Positions 17,914-26,269 are shown, counted from the stretch's first letter. The stretch: 37,623 nt of DNA from Bacilli bacterium (GCA_900754115.1 CAAEBM010000008.1:1-37623), one strand, 5' to 3'. Program-made: numbers and translations. The notes: generated from the sequence alone by a model not told the origin.

Positions 17914-17991
17914 GGCGGCGTGGCTCAGCTGGTTTAGAGCGACTGGCTCATACCCGGTAGGTCGGGGGTTCAAGTCCCTCCGCCGCTACCA
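17914..17991 (+). tRNA. Elongator tRNA-Met (anticodon CAT)
   Basis: Acceptor GGCGGCG pairs with CGCCGCT (G1-U72), with encoded CCA. The loop CTCATAC gives CAT. The anticodon stem lacks the three G-C pairs of the initiator, and the sequence resembles Bacillus elongator tRNA-Met. Confidence 0.92.
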
Positions 17992-17994
17992 TAT

Positions 17995-18069
17995 GGACCC
18001 TTAGCTCAATGGCAGAGCTCCCGGCTCATAACCGGTTGGTTGTAGGTTCGAGTCCTACAGGGTCCACCA
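17995..18069 (+). tRNA. tRNA with CAT anticodon, probably tRNA-Ile2
   Basis: Acceptor GGACCCT pairs with AGGGTCC, with encoded CCA and loop CTCATAA. It differs from the elongator and initiator Met genes beside it and resembles the tRNA-Ile whose CAU anticodon is converted to read AUA by lysidine (TilS). The reassignment rests on similarity, not on the anticodon. Confidence 0.8.
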
Positions 18070-18083
18070 AGTTCTTACTAAAT

Positions 18084-18174
18084 GGAGGAATACCCAAGTG
18101 GTTGAAGGGTCCGGTCTTGAAAACCGGTAGGTCGCGAGAGTGGCGCCTGGGTTCGAATCCCAGTTCCTCCGCCA
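18084..18174 (+). tRNA. tRNA-Ser (anticodon TGA)
   Basis: Class II tRNA with a long variable arm. Acceptor GGAGGAA pairs with TTCCTCC, discriminator G, encoded CCA. The loop CTTGAAA gives TGA. Confidence 0.96.
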
Positions 18175-18197
18175 TTAAGAATTCTACTTGTATACAT

Positions 18198-18274
<77 letters not shown>

Positions 18275-18287
18275 TTTTTAATGATAC

Positions 18288-18363
18288 GGTCCAGTGGTGT
18301 AGCGGTTAACATGCCTCCCTGTCACGGAGGAGATCGCGGGTTCGATTCCCGTCTGGACCGCCA
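18288..18363 (+). tRNA. tRNA-Asp (anticodon GTC)
   Basis: Acceptor GGTCCAG pairs with CTGGACC, discriminator G, encoded CCA. The loop CTGTCAC gives GTC. Confidence 0.97.
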
Positions 18364-18372
18364 TTTTTTTAA

Positions 18373-18448
<76 letters not shown>

Positions 18449-18461
18449 TCACATAAATAAT

Positions 18462-18484
18462 GCCCCTATCTAGGGGCTTTTTTA
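18462..18484 (+). terminator. Terminator of the tRNA operon
   Basis: GCCCCTA-TC-TAGGGGC hairpin followed by T6, 13 bases after tRNA-Phe. Confidence 0.9.
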
Positions 18485-18597
18485 TATTTATTTTATACTA
18501 TCGTAAGACTTTAAATTTAATTTATTTGATTTTATAATGGTTTGACGTTTTTTGAAAATCAAAAACTTGATCTAAAAATGAACTTGATTGAAAAGCC

Positions 18598-18627
18598 TTG
18601 ACTTTAAAAACGGGGGGGGTATATACT
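18598..18627 (+). promoter_or_regulatory. Promoter with G8 homopolymer in its spacer
   Basis: TTGACT (18598-18603) is followed by TTAAAAAC and eight G (18612-18619), then TATATA (18620-18625, 16-base spacer) or TATACT (18622-18627, 18-base spacer). A G8 run is very unlikely by chance in DNA this AT-rich. In this position, loss or gain of a G changes the -35/-10 distance, the known design of slipped-strand phase-variable promoters. It drives the SHOCT membrane protein gene 38 bases downstream. Confidence 0.65.
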
Positions 18628-18664
18628 TGAATTAGAAAAACCATTTGAGGGGAGAGAATTATAA

Positions 18665-19201
18665 ATGAATCAGACAAAACGTGTTTTTGAATTGCTCGGC
18701 AGCATTTTAGCAATGATTTTAGGTGTAATTTTATTATTTGGTAGTATTTATTTAATTACTCAAATAGCAGTAGGTTATTATGATGTTCATATACTTATAG
18801 AAATTTCTATTCTCTTTGTTCTTTTATTCTCTATTGTGTTAATCATATTTTCTGCTTTACTTTTACCATCACCTGTCAAAAATGGAGTATATCGAAATAG
18901 ATTAGGCCTAAAAATTACCTTTTTAATTATTACAGGATTAATTTCGTTATTAGAATTTTTAGGCGGTTCACTTGTTTATGGATTATTATTTTTATTACCT
19001 TTTGTCTTTGTTTTATTATCTATTTGTCTTCCACAAGATAAAATAGAAAGTCAAACTATACAAAACAACGTTAATAATGAACCGGTAAATACAAATGATG
19101 ATGTTCAAAAAATTGAACAATTAAGAAAGTTAAAAGAAAATGGTGCAATTAGTGAAGAACAATATCAAGAAGCGATAAAGAAAATTATTGATCATATGTA
19201 A
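18665..19201 (+). CDS. Membrane protein with C-terminal SHOCT domain
   Basis: 178 residues. Three to four hydrophobic segments (about 8-36, 42-66, 80-98 and 103-118) are followed by a polar Asn-rich linker and a C-terminal SHOCT motif, IEQLRKLKENGAISEEQYQE (about 150-170). SHOCT is a short helical oligomerisation motif often at the end of membrane or secreted proteins of unknown role. GAGGGGAGAG precedes the start. It is a single-gene unit with its own terminator. The promoter has a G8 tract in the spacer, so its expression may be phase variable. No enzymatic motif is visible. Confidence 0.8.
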   Translation: MNQTKRVFELLGSILAMILGVILLFGSIYLITQIAVGYYDVHILIEISILFVLLFSIVLIIFSALLLPSPVKNGVYRNRLGLKITFLIITGLISLLEFLGGSLVYGLLFLLPFVFVLLSICLPQDKIESQTIQNNVNNEPVNTNDDVQKIEQLRKLKENGAISEEQYQEAIKKIIDHM

Positions 19202-19210
19202 TGTAATTTA

Positions 19211-19247
19211 AAGAATGAATAAAAGATTAAATTCATTCTTTTTTTAT
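19211..19247 (+). terminator. Terminator after the SHOCT gene
   Basis: AAGAATGAAT / ATTCATTCTT (10 bp) with a 10-base loop, followed by T7. Confidence 0.85.
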
Positions 19248-19300
19248 TCTTTATGTCTAAAAAAAGTAAAAATAGAATAGAATAAAGTGTCTAAAAAGAC

Positions 19301-19329
19301 TATAATAAAATTGTGAGAGAAACTCACAA
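19301..19329 (+). promoter_or_regulatory. -10 element and 5'-end hairpin of the DapB-fold dehydrogenase gene
   Basis: TATAAT (19301-19306) places the transcript start near 19313. A 7-bp hairpin TTGTGAG / CTCACAA (loop AGAAA) follows at 19311-19329, ending just before AAAGGAGG. A hairpin at the extreme 5' end fits an mRNA-stabilising element. The -35 region is weak (TAGAAT). Confidence 0.5.
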
Positions 19330-19345
19330 AAAGGAGGAAATTAAA

Positions 19346-20371
19346 ATGCAAAAAATTAAGGTTGTACAGTATGGTTGTGGTAAAATGGCAAAGTATATTT
19401 TAAGATACCTTTATGAAAAAGGAGCAGAAATTGTTGGCGCCATTGATATTAATCCAGAGTTACAAGGTGTGGATGTCGGTGATTTTGCTAATCTTGGAGT
19501 AAAAACAGGAATTTTAATTTCTGATAATGCCGACAAAGTATTGGATGAATGTGACGCTGACGTAGCCGTTGTTACTTTATTTAGTTTTATGAACGATATT
19601 TATGAACATGTTGAAAAATGTGTTAGCAGAGGAATCAATGTCATCACTACATGTGAAGAAGCAATTTATCCTTGGACTACTTCAGCAGCAATCACGAATC
19701 GTTTAGATTTATTAGCAAAAGAAAATGGATGTACGATTGCTGGTTCAGGAATGCAAGATATCTTTTGGATTAATATGGTTGCCATGGTTTGTGGAGGTTG
19801 CCATCAAATCAAAAAAATTAAAGGAAGTTATTCCTATAATGTAGAAGATTATGGATTAGCATTAGCTCAAGCTCACGGATGTGATTTAACAGTTGAAGAA
19901 TTTGAAAAAACTTTAGCTCATCCTCAAGAAGTCGTTCCTTCTTATGCATGGAATGCAAGTGAAGCAATTGTGAATAAATTAGGTTTAACAATTAAATCAA
20001 TTAGCCAAAAAAATGTTCCTTATACAATTCATGAAGACTTGTATAGTGCTACATTAGGAAAAACAATTCAAGCTGGAAAATGTATTGGAATGTCAGCTGT
20101 CGTCACGATTGAAACACATCAAGGAATAACAATTGAAGAAGAAACAATCGGTAAGGTATATGGAAAAGATGATGGCGATATGTGTGATTGGAAGATTGAA
20201 GGAGAACCAAATACTGAATTTAAAGTAATTAAACCTGCAACAGTAGAACACACTTGTGCAACGATTGTTAATCGAATTCCATCTTTACTTTTAGCCGAAG
20301 CAGGATATGTCACAGCAGATCAATTAGATGAAATTGCTTATTTAACTTATCCACTTTCTTATTATTTATAA
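19346..20371 (+). CDS. DapB-fold NAD(P)-dependent dehydrogenase, 2,4-diaminopentanoate dehydrogenase-like
   Basis: 341 residues. A Rossmann domain opens with VVQYGCGKMAKYILRYLYEK and VGAIDINPELQG, then TTCEEAIYPWTTS and AGSGMQDIFW. The C-terminal catalytic domain includes GSYSYNVEDYGLALAQAHG and the ending TVEHTCATIVNRIPSLLLAE. It strongly resembles clostridial proteins annotated as dihydrodipicolinate reductase N-terminal domain or 2,4-diaminopentanoate dehydrogenase (an ornithine fermentation enzyme). It is not DapB itself, lacking DapB's usual length and its second-domain signature. No other ornithine-pathway gene is in the window, so the substrate is inferred only. The start at 19346 has an excellent AAAGGAGG; the frame upstream overlaps the 5' hairpin. 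Confidence 0.75.
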   Translation: MQKIKVVQYGCGKMAKYILRYLYEKGAEIVGAIDINPELQGVDVGDFANLGVKTGILISDNADKVLDECDADVAVVTLFSFMNDIYEHVEKCVSRGINVITTCEEAIYPWTTSAAITNRLDLLAKENGCTIAGSGMQDIFWINMVAMVCGGCHQIKKIKGSYSYNVEDYGLALAQAHGCDLTVEEFEKTLAHPQEVVPSYAWNASEAIVNKLGLTIKSISQKNVPYTIHEDLYSATLGKTIQAGKCIGMSAVVTIETHQGITIEEETIGKVYGKDDGDMCDWKIEGEPNTEFKVIKPATVEHTCATIVNRIPSLLLAEAGYVTADQLDEIAYLTYPLSYYL

Positions 20372-20383
20372 TTCATAAATTTG

Positions 20384-20410
20384 GAGTGACATTTGTCACT
20401 CTTTTTTTTA
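20384..20410 (+). terminator. Terminator after the dehydrogenase gene
   Basis: GAGTGAC / GTCACTC, short loop, then T8. Confidence 0.9.
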
Positions 20411-20431
20411 TAATTTAAAAAGAAGGGAAAG

Positions 20432-21001
20432 ATGAAAGTGAATCCTTATTTTATTGGAATTGCTGGAGGTTCTGCCAGTGGAAAAACAACATTTGCAAAT
20501 CAATTAGCTGAACAATTAAAAGAAAGAAAAGTAAAAGTTTTTCATATGGATCAATATTTTAAAAAGGAAGAAGACCGACCTATTCAAGTTTCTTTTATGA
20601 ATCAGAAGTCTTATCGTGATGATAATTCTTTGCAATCTTTTGATTTAAAACAATTCTATCAGGATTTAAAACTAGCAAAGCAAGGGACAGATGAATTTAT
20701 TATCATAGAAGGATTGTTTACGCTTTATGATTCAACAATTTATAATTTTTTAGATTTAAAAATCTTTATTGATTGCCGAGCTGATGAAAGAATTGTGCGT
20801 CGATTAAAAAGAAATATGAATAGAGGATTGACCTTTGATGAAATTAGCCAAGTCTATTTAGATTTGGTACGATTTAGACATGATGAATTTGTCGAAAATA
20901 GTAAATGGAAATCGGATTTCATAATCAATGGATCAAAAAAATTTTATAAAATAATTTCTATTATAAAACTATATCTTTTAAATAAAAAAGGCTCTTTTTA
21001 A
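20432..21001 (+). CDS. Uridine kinase-like P-loop kinase
   Basis: 189 residues. GIAGGSASGKTTFANQL is a Walker A of the uridine kinase/phosphoribulokinase group. VKVFHMDQYFKKEEDRP gives the substrate-binding Asp-Tyr segment, YRDDNSLQSFDLKQFYQDL is the family insertion, and FIIIEGLFTLYD is Walker B-like. DCRADERIVRRLKRNMNRGL is the lid. It probably phosphorylates a nucleoside or similar metabolite, but it is short and lacks the C-terminal part of classical Udk (usually about 205-215 residues), so it may be a paralogue with another substrate. It ends inside its terminator. Confidence 0.75.
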   Translation: MKVNPYFIGIAGGSASGKTTFANQLAEQLKERKVKVFHMDQYFKKEEDRPIQVSFMNQKSYRDDNSLQSFDLKQFYQDLKLAKQGTDEFIIIEGLFTLYDSTIYNFLDLKIFIDCRADERIVRRLKRNMNRGLTFDEISQVYLDLVRFRHDEFVENSKWKSDFIINGSKKFYKIISIIKLYLLNKKGSF

Positions 21002-21017
21002 AGAACCTTTTTTTATT
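20985..21017. terminator. Bidirectional terminator
   Basis: An A-rich arm AAAAAAGG(C)TCTTT faces AAAGAACCTTTTTTT. It serves the kinase gene (+) and the convergent SDR gene (-), whose stop is at 21021. Confidence 0.75.
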
Positions 21018-21020
21018 TGA

Positions 21021-21779
21021 TTAAACGCAAGTATATCCACCATCAACTGGCAAAATGACACCTGTTACATAACTTGATTCATCAGCTGCTAAAAAGATGG
21101 CAGCACTATTTAATTCACCTGCATGACCATATCTTCCAACAGGAACTGTCATTTTCATATAGGCTTGGAATGATTCTGTGTCTAGTGTTTCTTTTGTCAA
21201 TTCTGTTTCAAAATATCCTGGACAGATTGCGTTACATGTGATGTTATATTTTGCTAATTCTGCGGCAACAGCTCTAGTAAAATTAACCACTCCACCCTTA
21301 GAAGAATGATAAGCAACAGTATCCATTGCTGTATTTCCTACTAATCCATACATGGATGCAATATTGATAATTCGTCCATATTTTTGTTCTTTCATGATGT
21401 TAGCAAAAGCTCTGGTGACATAAAATACAGAGGTTAAATCGGTATCAATAGTGAATTGCCATTCACTATCTGTCATATTTAATACTCCATTGTTTGCTGC
21501 TGCGCCAGCACAATTGACTAATACATCAATTCTTTTAAAGTGTTCAACAGCTTGTTTTGCACAATTGTTAACACTTTCTACATTTGTGACATCACAACGG
21601 ATAGGAAGACATTGCACACCCATTTTACGAATTTCATCAGCTAACGCTTCTAATCTTTCAAAACGTCTAGCTGTAATGACAACATCTGCACCTTGTGCTG
21701 CAAATCCTTTTGCCATTTGTGCTCCTAAACCACTAGATGCTCCAGAAACAACAACTACACGACCTTTTAAATTAAACAT
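21021..21779 (-). CDS. Short-chain dehydrogenase/reductase
   Basis: 252 residues, the classical SDR length. The NAD(P) motif SGASSGLG lies at 12-19, NCAGAAAN at 89-96, and the catalytic set is Ser142 (NIASMYG), Tyr157 and Lys161 (YHSSK). NAICPGYFETELT and the C-terminal YVTGVILPVDGG are typical. TARRFERL after strand 2 suggests NADP preference (Arg in place of Asp). It is closest in feel to gluconate 5-dehydrogenase or 3-oxoacyl-ACP reductase types, but as a lone gene without fab or sugar neighbours its substrate cannot be named. AAGGAGG precedes the ATG. Confidence 0.88.
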   Translation of the reverse strand: MFNLKGRVVVVSGASSGLGAQMAKGFAAQGADVVITARRFERLEALADEIRKMGVQCLPIRCDVTNVESVNNCAKQAVEHFKRIDVLVNCAGAAANNGVLNMTDSEWQFTIDTDLTSVFYVTRAFANIMKEQKYGRIINIASMYGLVGNTAMDTVAYHSSKGGVVNFTRAVAAELAKYNITCNAICPGYFETELTKETLDTESFQAYMKMTVPVGRYGHAGELNSAAIFLAADESSYVTGVILPVDGGYTCV

Positions 21780-21915
21780 TTTTATTTCCTCCTTTTTTGG
21801 AACATTTTATTATACCACAAAAAATATACAGAATCTATTTTTTTATTCATCTTGTATTATAACTATAAAAAAATTATAATAAATGAGGAATAAAAAGTAG
21901 AAAGTAGGAATCTGT

Positions 21916-23019
21916 ATGCCTTTAACCGCTGGAATTGTTGGAATGCCAAATGTGGGGAAATCCACTTTATTTAATGCAATAACGAATTCACAAGTCGAAG
22001 CTGCCAATTATCCTTTTGCAACTATAAAACCTAATACTGGAGTGGTTGAAGTTCCAGATGCTAGATTAGATTATTTATGTCAATTATATCAACCTTTAAA
22101 AAGAGTTGCTGCGACTTTTGGATTTACAGATATAGCTGGTTTAGTAAAAGGAGCATCAAAAGGAGAAGGATTAGGGAATCAATTTTTAGCTAATATTCGT
22201 GAAACTGATGCGATTTGCCACGTTGTTCGCTGTTTTGCAAATGAAGATATCTTACACGTTGATGGCAGCGTAAATGCCTTAAGAGATGCAGAAACGATTA
22301 ATATGGAATTGATTTTTGCAGACTTAGAAACAGTTGAAAATCGGATGAGTAGAATAGAAAAAAAAGCATTGTCTAGTAAAGAAAAAACTTTATTAGAAGA
22401 ACTGGAAGTTTTAAAAAAAATTCATGAAGTCTTAATGAATAATCAACCAGTTAGAAGTATGAGTTTTGGAAAAGAAGAAATTCCTATCGTCCATTCATTA
22501 CATTTATTAACCAATAAACCGATGATATATATTGCAAACGTAGGAGAAAACGATTTAATGGATGTTTTACAAAATCATGAATATCAACTTTTAAAATCAC
22601 AGGCGGAAAAAGAAAATGCAAAAATTATTCCAATTTGTGCAAAAATTGAAGAGGATTTATCTACCTTATCATCGGAAGAAAAAGCATTGTTTATGGAAGA
22701 GTTAAAGATAAAAGAATCGGGATTAGATCAACTCATCAAAGCCACTTATGAATTACTTGGTCTTGAAACCTTTTACACTTCAGGAAAAGATGAATGTAGA
22801 GCTTGGACTTTTAAAAAAGGAATGAAAGCTCCACAATGTGCAGGAATCATCCATAGTGATTTTGAAAGAGGTTTTATTAAAGCAGAAGTGTATCATTTTC
22901 AAGATTTATTGCAATATCATACTGAACAAGCAGTAAAAGAAAATGGAAAATGTCGGATAGAAGGAAAAGAATATTGTATGCAAGATGGGGATATTGTCTT
23001 TTTTAAATTTAATGTCTAA
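21916..23019 (+). CDS. ychF: Ribosome-associated ATPase YchF
   Basis: A 367-residue Obg-family protein. The P-loop is GMPNVGKST at 9-17. FGFTDIAGLVKGASKGEGLG is the switch II signature, and GVVEVPDARLDYLC precedes it. The guanine-specificity NKxD is changed to NVGEND, as expected for YchF, which prefers ATP. A coiled-coil insertion (about 130-180) and the C-terminal TGS domain (CRAWTFKKGMKAPQCAGIIH, then FERGFIKAEV) are present. It is a widely conserved translation- or redox-linked ATPase. The ribosome site is modest (GTAGGAA), 7 bases before the ATG. Confidence 0.96.
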   Translation: MPLTAGIVGMPNVGKSTLFNAITNSQVEAANYPFATIKPNTGVVEVPDARLDYLCQLYQPLKRVAATFGFTDIAGLVKGASKGEGLGNQFLANIRETDAICHVVRCFANEDILHVDGSVNALRDAETINMELIFADLETVENRMSRIEKKALSSKEKTLLEELEVLKKIHEVLMNNQPVRSMSFGKEEIPIVHSLHLLTNKPMIYIANVGENDLMDVLQNHEYQLLKSQAEKENAKIIPICAKIEEDLSTLSSEEKALFMEELKIKESGLDQLIKATYELLGLETFYTSGKDECRAWTFKKGMKAPQCAGIIHSDFERGFIKAEVYHFQDLLQYHTEQAVKENGKCRIEGKEYCMQDGDIVFFKFNV

Positions 23020-23023
23020 AATA

Positions 23024-23048
23024 AAAACCCGATTTGTTCGGGTTTTTT
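23024..23048. terminator. Bidirectional terminator between ychF and the SGNH lipoprotein
   Basis: AAAACCCGA / TCGGGTTTT with loop TTTGT and T-rich tails on both strands. Confidence 0.9.
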
Positions 23049-23050
23049 AT

Positions 23051-24133
23051 TTACTTCATATTTTTAATTAAATCGGCAACAACTCGATGTCCACGAGCAT
23101 TTAAATGGACAGAATCGGATAAAATAGAATTTTCTTTATGCGCTTGATAAGTATCATCCCAAATGTCTAAATAACGCACATTATAATAATTTGCCATATC
23201 AATAATGGCTTGACGATAATCAGCATAGGTTAACCCAACATCATAAGATGGATTAGGTTGGTAAACACTATAATTTGGAGTAATTAATAAAACGCGAGCA
23301 TAAGGGTTATTTTGTTTAATAAAGTTTAAAGCATAAGCATAAGAAGATTTGAATGAATTGCAATCTTCAATTTTAGAAGGAAGATATTCTGTTGTTCCAA
23401 TCGTTGGTTGGAAATACATGTCATTGTGTCCATAAAAGATAATGATGTAATTTGAACGAATGACACGTTGAGAATTATTGACGACATAAGAGACACCATT
23501 GAATCCTTTTCCTTGTGCAGCATATTCTTCCCAAATATGACTATCATCATAAGAATAGGTCATGGTTGTTCCTCCAACGGCATAACTTTGAACACTAGAA
23601 AAATTTAATTCTTCATCTAAAAGCTGCCAATAACGAGTATTGTCAGGTAAACCAGCACCATAAGATACACTATCACCAAAAATGGTTACTGCTTTATTTG
23701 AAAGGCGTCCCCAATCAAAGGTAAAGGAGTCACTTAACGCACCGATTTCAAGAATTGAAATAGGAATAATTTGATATTGGTTGTTATGAATGATATACAA
23801 ATCTGAACTTCCTTCTTTTAATCCTCTTAAGATGTAACTTGAACTAGTTTTTGTGACTTGTGTACAACTTTTATTAGTTATAGCAAGTTCAAAAGAATCT
23901 AAAGTATTAGAAGTGTCTGTCAATAATTTTGTAAAATCATAGGTTTCATCCACTTCAATATCTAATGATTCCATTTCAATTAATTTGGCTTCTGTTTTTC
24001 CAGTGACATCAACTGAAACGATTTCATCCGGGGGGGCAGAAGGCGTCGTGGATGAGGAAGAAGATGTTTTATCACAACCAGTTAAAGCAAAAACACAGAT
24101 AAATGCGGCTAAATATAATTTTTTAAATTTCAT
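23051..24133 (-). CDS. Lipoprotein with SGNH/GDSL hydrolase domain
   Basis: 360 residues from the ATG at 24133 (AGGTGAT upstream; the in-frame GTG at 24142 lies inside that site). The signal ends FALTGC, so Cys20 is the lipid anchor. A Ser/Thr/Pro linker follows, encoded in part by a C7 run, then a beta-rich region (about 40-135) resembling a bacterial Ig-like domain, then the SGNH hydrolase: block I FGDSVSYGAG with Ser155, block III FYGHNDMYF, and block V DSVHLNARGHRV with Asp and His. Such enzymes deacetylate or de-esterify carbohydrates or lipids; the substrate is unknown. It acts on the cell surface. The homopolymer makes it a candidate phase-variable gene. Confidence 0.85.
   Translation of the reverse strand: MKFKKLYLAAFICVFALTGCDKTSSSSSTTPSAPPDEIVSVDVTGKTEAKLIEMESLDIEVDETYDFTKLLTDTSNTLDSFELAITNKSCTQVTKTSSSYILRGLKEGSSDLYIIHNNQYQIIPISILEIGALSDSFTFDWGRLSNKAVTIFGDSVSYGAGLPDNTRYWQLLDEELNFSSVQSYAVGGTTMTYSYDDSHIWEEYAAQGKGFNGVSYVVNNSQRVIRSNYIIIFYGHNDMYFQPTIGTTEYLPSKIEDCNSFKSSYAYALNFIKQNNPYARVLLITPNYSVYQPNPSYDVGLTYADYRQAIIDMANYYNVRYLDIWDDTYQAHKENSILSDSVHLNARGHRVVADLIKNMK
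24030..24036 (-). repeat. C7 homopolymer inside the lipoprotein gene
   Basis: Seven C on the coding strand span codons 33-35 (Ala-Pro-Pro), 13 codons after the lipobox Cys. A one-base slip would frameshift the protein before its Ig-like and hydrolase domains. Apart from the G8 at 18612 it is the only G/C run of seven or more that I found. Confidence 0.7.
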
Positions 24134-24249
24134 GTTTATCACCTTTTTTATTATAACATGAGAAAATATAATTGAAAATAATTTTTAAATAAGTTGTAAA
24201 ATGATAAATAAAAAGATATGATTATAATGAAAAGAGAGGAGATAAAAAG

Positions 24250-24801
24250 ATGAACAATTTTTTATCTTACGAAGCGTTAGAAAAAACAATTCAACCAAAT
24301 ATGCAGCAAAAAAAGGATCTTTTTACTTTTTTAAGTTTTTTCTTTTATTTTTTAGCTGGAGTATGCTTAATATTGTTTATTATCAATGCAATGAATTTTG
24401 ATTTTTCTGCGTTTATGTTTCTTTGCCCTTTTGGATTAGTCATTTGTTTTGGAATTGCATCGGTTTTGCTTACAAAATCAAAATTATATCAACGCATTAT
24501 TTCCATTATTCAAGAAATTAAAAAGAACGAAAAGTCAGATATAAAACAATTATCTTTAATTTATCATCTCCCTGAACCTGTTATTGTCTCTATTGCTAAA
24601 CTTAGTATTAATAAAGGTTTGTTAGAACAATATGAAATTGTCTCTCATTGGATTGCTTTAAAATCTTTACATTTACAAGAAGGTGAATTGAAAGGGAATA
24701 AAGACGAAAAATCTATAACTTTTATAAAATGCCCTGGATGTGGAGCAAGTATTTCTTATAGGGATAAAGAATGTAGTTATTGTGGAACAAAAATAAAATA
24801 G
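24250..24801 (+). CDS. Small membrane protein with C-terminal zinc ribbon
   Basis: 183 residues. Two hydrophobic helices (about 27-48 and 52-77) are followed by a cytosolic region of winged-helix appearance (IIQEIKKNEKSDIKQLSLIY, then EPVIVSIAKLSINKGLLEQY). A C-terminal zinc ribbon CPGCGASISYRDKECSYCG carries four cysteines. The winged-helix reading is inference from the spacing of helices. GAGAGGAG precedes the start. A single-gene unit with its own terminator; function unknown. Confidence 0.75.
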   Translation: MNNFLSYEALEKTIQPNMQQKKDLFTFLSFFFYFLAGVCLILFIINAMNFDFSAFMFLCPFGLVICFGIASVLLTKSKLYQRIISIIQEIKKNEKSDIKQLSLIYHLPEPVIVSIAKLSINKGLLEQYEIVSHWIALKSLHLQEGELKGNKDEKSITFIKCPGCGASISYRDKECSYCGTKIK

Positions 24802-24821
24802 TCATTGCTGACTATTTTTTT
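24797..24821 (+). terminator. Terminator after the zinc-ribbon gene
   Basis: AATAGTCA / TGACTATT, loop TTGC, T7. It probably also serves the convergent aminopeptidase gene, since the A-rich arm faces it. Confidence 0.85.
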
Positions 24822-26046
24822 ATATTGCCCAATTTCCATTTTTAAAGATAGGAATTTCCTTCCCTTGGTAATCTACACCAATAATGGATAAATCACTAGT
24901 ACCAATCATAAAGTCAACGTGAATCATAGACCGATTCATAGGAAAGGCTTCAATTTCTTCTAAAGACATTTTTTCATAATTTTTAATGTTATTTGAAAAA
25001 GCATGACCTAAAGCTAAATGGCAACTCGCATTTTCATCAAATAAGGTGTTATAAAATAAAATATTCATTAATGAAATAGGAGATTGGAAAGGAACTAAAG
25101 CAACTTCTCCAAGAAAAGCAGCACCTTCATCCATAGCAATCATTTCTTGTAATAAAGATTCACCTTTTTTTGCATGTGCTTCTATGACTTTTCCCTTTTC
25201 AAATACAAAATAAAAATCTTCGATTAATTCACCATTATAAGATAAAGGTTTACTAGCATAAACGATTCCATTTACACCGTCTTTTTTAGGCATTCCAAAA
25301 CATTCTTCTGTAGGAATATTTGGATTATAAAAACGACCATCAATTGTATTTTCTCCACCACCAACAAAAAGGGTATTTGGCATAATTTCTAAAGTTAAAT
25401 CGGTTCCAAGTGCATTTTTATAATGTAAATGGTGTAAATTGAGTTGATTTAAAATATCACATTTTTGCTGTAAGGTTTGATTGTGTTGTTGCCAATTGTG
25501 AATTGGATCTTTTTCATCAATTCTAGAAGCCTTTAAAATACTTTGCCACAAAGCTTCGACTGCGGCTTTTTTTGATAATTGAGGGAAAACCTTTTTTGCC
25601 CAAGAAACAGAAGGAATGGCAGCAATCACCCATTGGTATTTATTATCCATGGCATCTCTAAAAGGTTTGAAAATGGGATAAGTATTTTTTCTGACTAAAC
25701 TGACCTTTTTTTGATCAATTCCTTTTAGAGCATCTGGATCACTTGAAATAATGTGAATATGACAAGGAAGAGTTTGTACTTGATATTTATTTTTTTCGAT
25801 TACCCAGTTTGGTACTTCTGATAATTTTTCTACAGTTTGGTAGCGATAATGTGCTTTTGTTATAGCAGAATCACTCCATTCAATAGATACTTTTCCCGCT
25901 TTTGCTTTATAAGCTTGTTCTACTAAAAGTCGAATAAAATCTAAATTGTCTACATCACTATGAATGATAACTTCTTGACCTTTTTTTACATTCGCTCCGA
26001 TTTCAACAATTGTTTTTGCATATTTTTTTAGCATTCTTTGATTCAT
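24820..26046 (-). CDS. M29-family metallo-aminopeptidase (AmpS/PepS-like)
   Basis: 408 residues, full length for the family. LKKYAKTIVEIGANVKKGQE is the standard N-terminus. The catalytic domain includes FVGGGENTIDGRFYNPNIPT with the first metal Glu, VYASKPLSYNGELIEDFYFV, LGEVALVPFQSPIS with a second Glu, LGHAF with His, and VHVDFMIG-like VDFMIGTSDLSI with His and Asp. These bind the two metals. The enzyme releases N-terminal residues from peptides in the cytosol. AAGGTC precedes the ATG. It is a single-gene unit. Confidence 0.93.
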   Translation of the reverse strand: MNQRMLKKYAKTIVEIGANVKKGQEVIIHSDVDNLDFIRLLVEQAYKAKAGKVSIEWSDSAITKAHYRYQTVEKLSEVPNWVIEKNKYQVQTLPCHIHIISSDPDALKGIDQKKVSLVRKNTYPIFKPFRDAMDNKYQWVIAAIPSVSWAKKVFPQLSKKAAVEALWQSILKASRIDEKDPIHNWQQHNQTLQQKCDILNQLNLHHLHYKNALGTDLTLEIMPNTLFVGGGENTIDGRFYNPNIPTEECFGMPKKDGVNGIVYASKPLSYNGELIEDFYFVFEKGKVIEAHAKKGESLLQEMIAMDEGAAFLGEVALVPFQSPISLMNILFYNTLFDENASCHLALGHAFSNNIKNYEKMSLEEIEAFPMNRSMIHVDFMIGTSDLSIIGVDYQGKEIPIFKNGNWAI

Positions 26047-26192
26047 AAAATGACCTTCTTTCTTTTTTTTATAAAACTATAAAATATTATAGCAAATATT
26101 TTCTTTTAATACATTTAACAAAAAAAATTTTTTTCCTTAAGAAATTCTTCTTTATAATTTAAAAAATAATGATATAATAAATGTGCTTTAAT

Positions 26193-26269
26193 GTCCTCGT
26201 AGCTCACTTGGATAGAGTACGTCCCTCCGAAGGACGGGGTAGTGCGTTCGAATCGCATCGAGGACGCCA
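26193..26269 (+). tRNA. tRNA-Arg (anticodon CCG)
   Basis: Acceptor GTCCTCG pairs with CGAGGAC, discriminator G, encoded CCA. The loop CTCCGAA gives CCG, reading CGG. TATAAT at 26173-26178 is its likely -10; no clear -35 is seen. Confidence 0.95.

Noticed and set aside
26150..26178. Full promoter for tRNA-Arg
   Set aside because: TATAAT is clear but no acceptable -35 lies 16-18 bases upstream, so only the -10 is mentioned.
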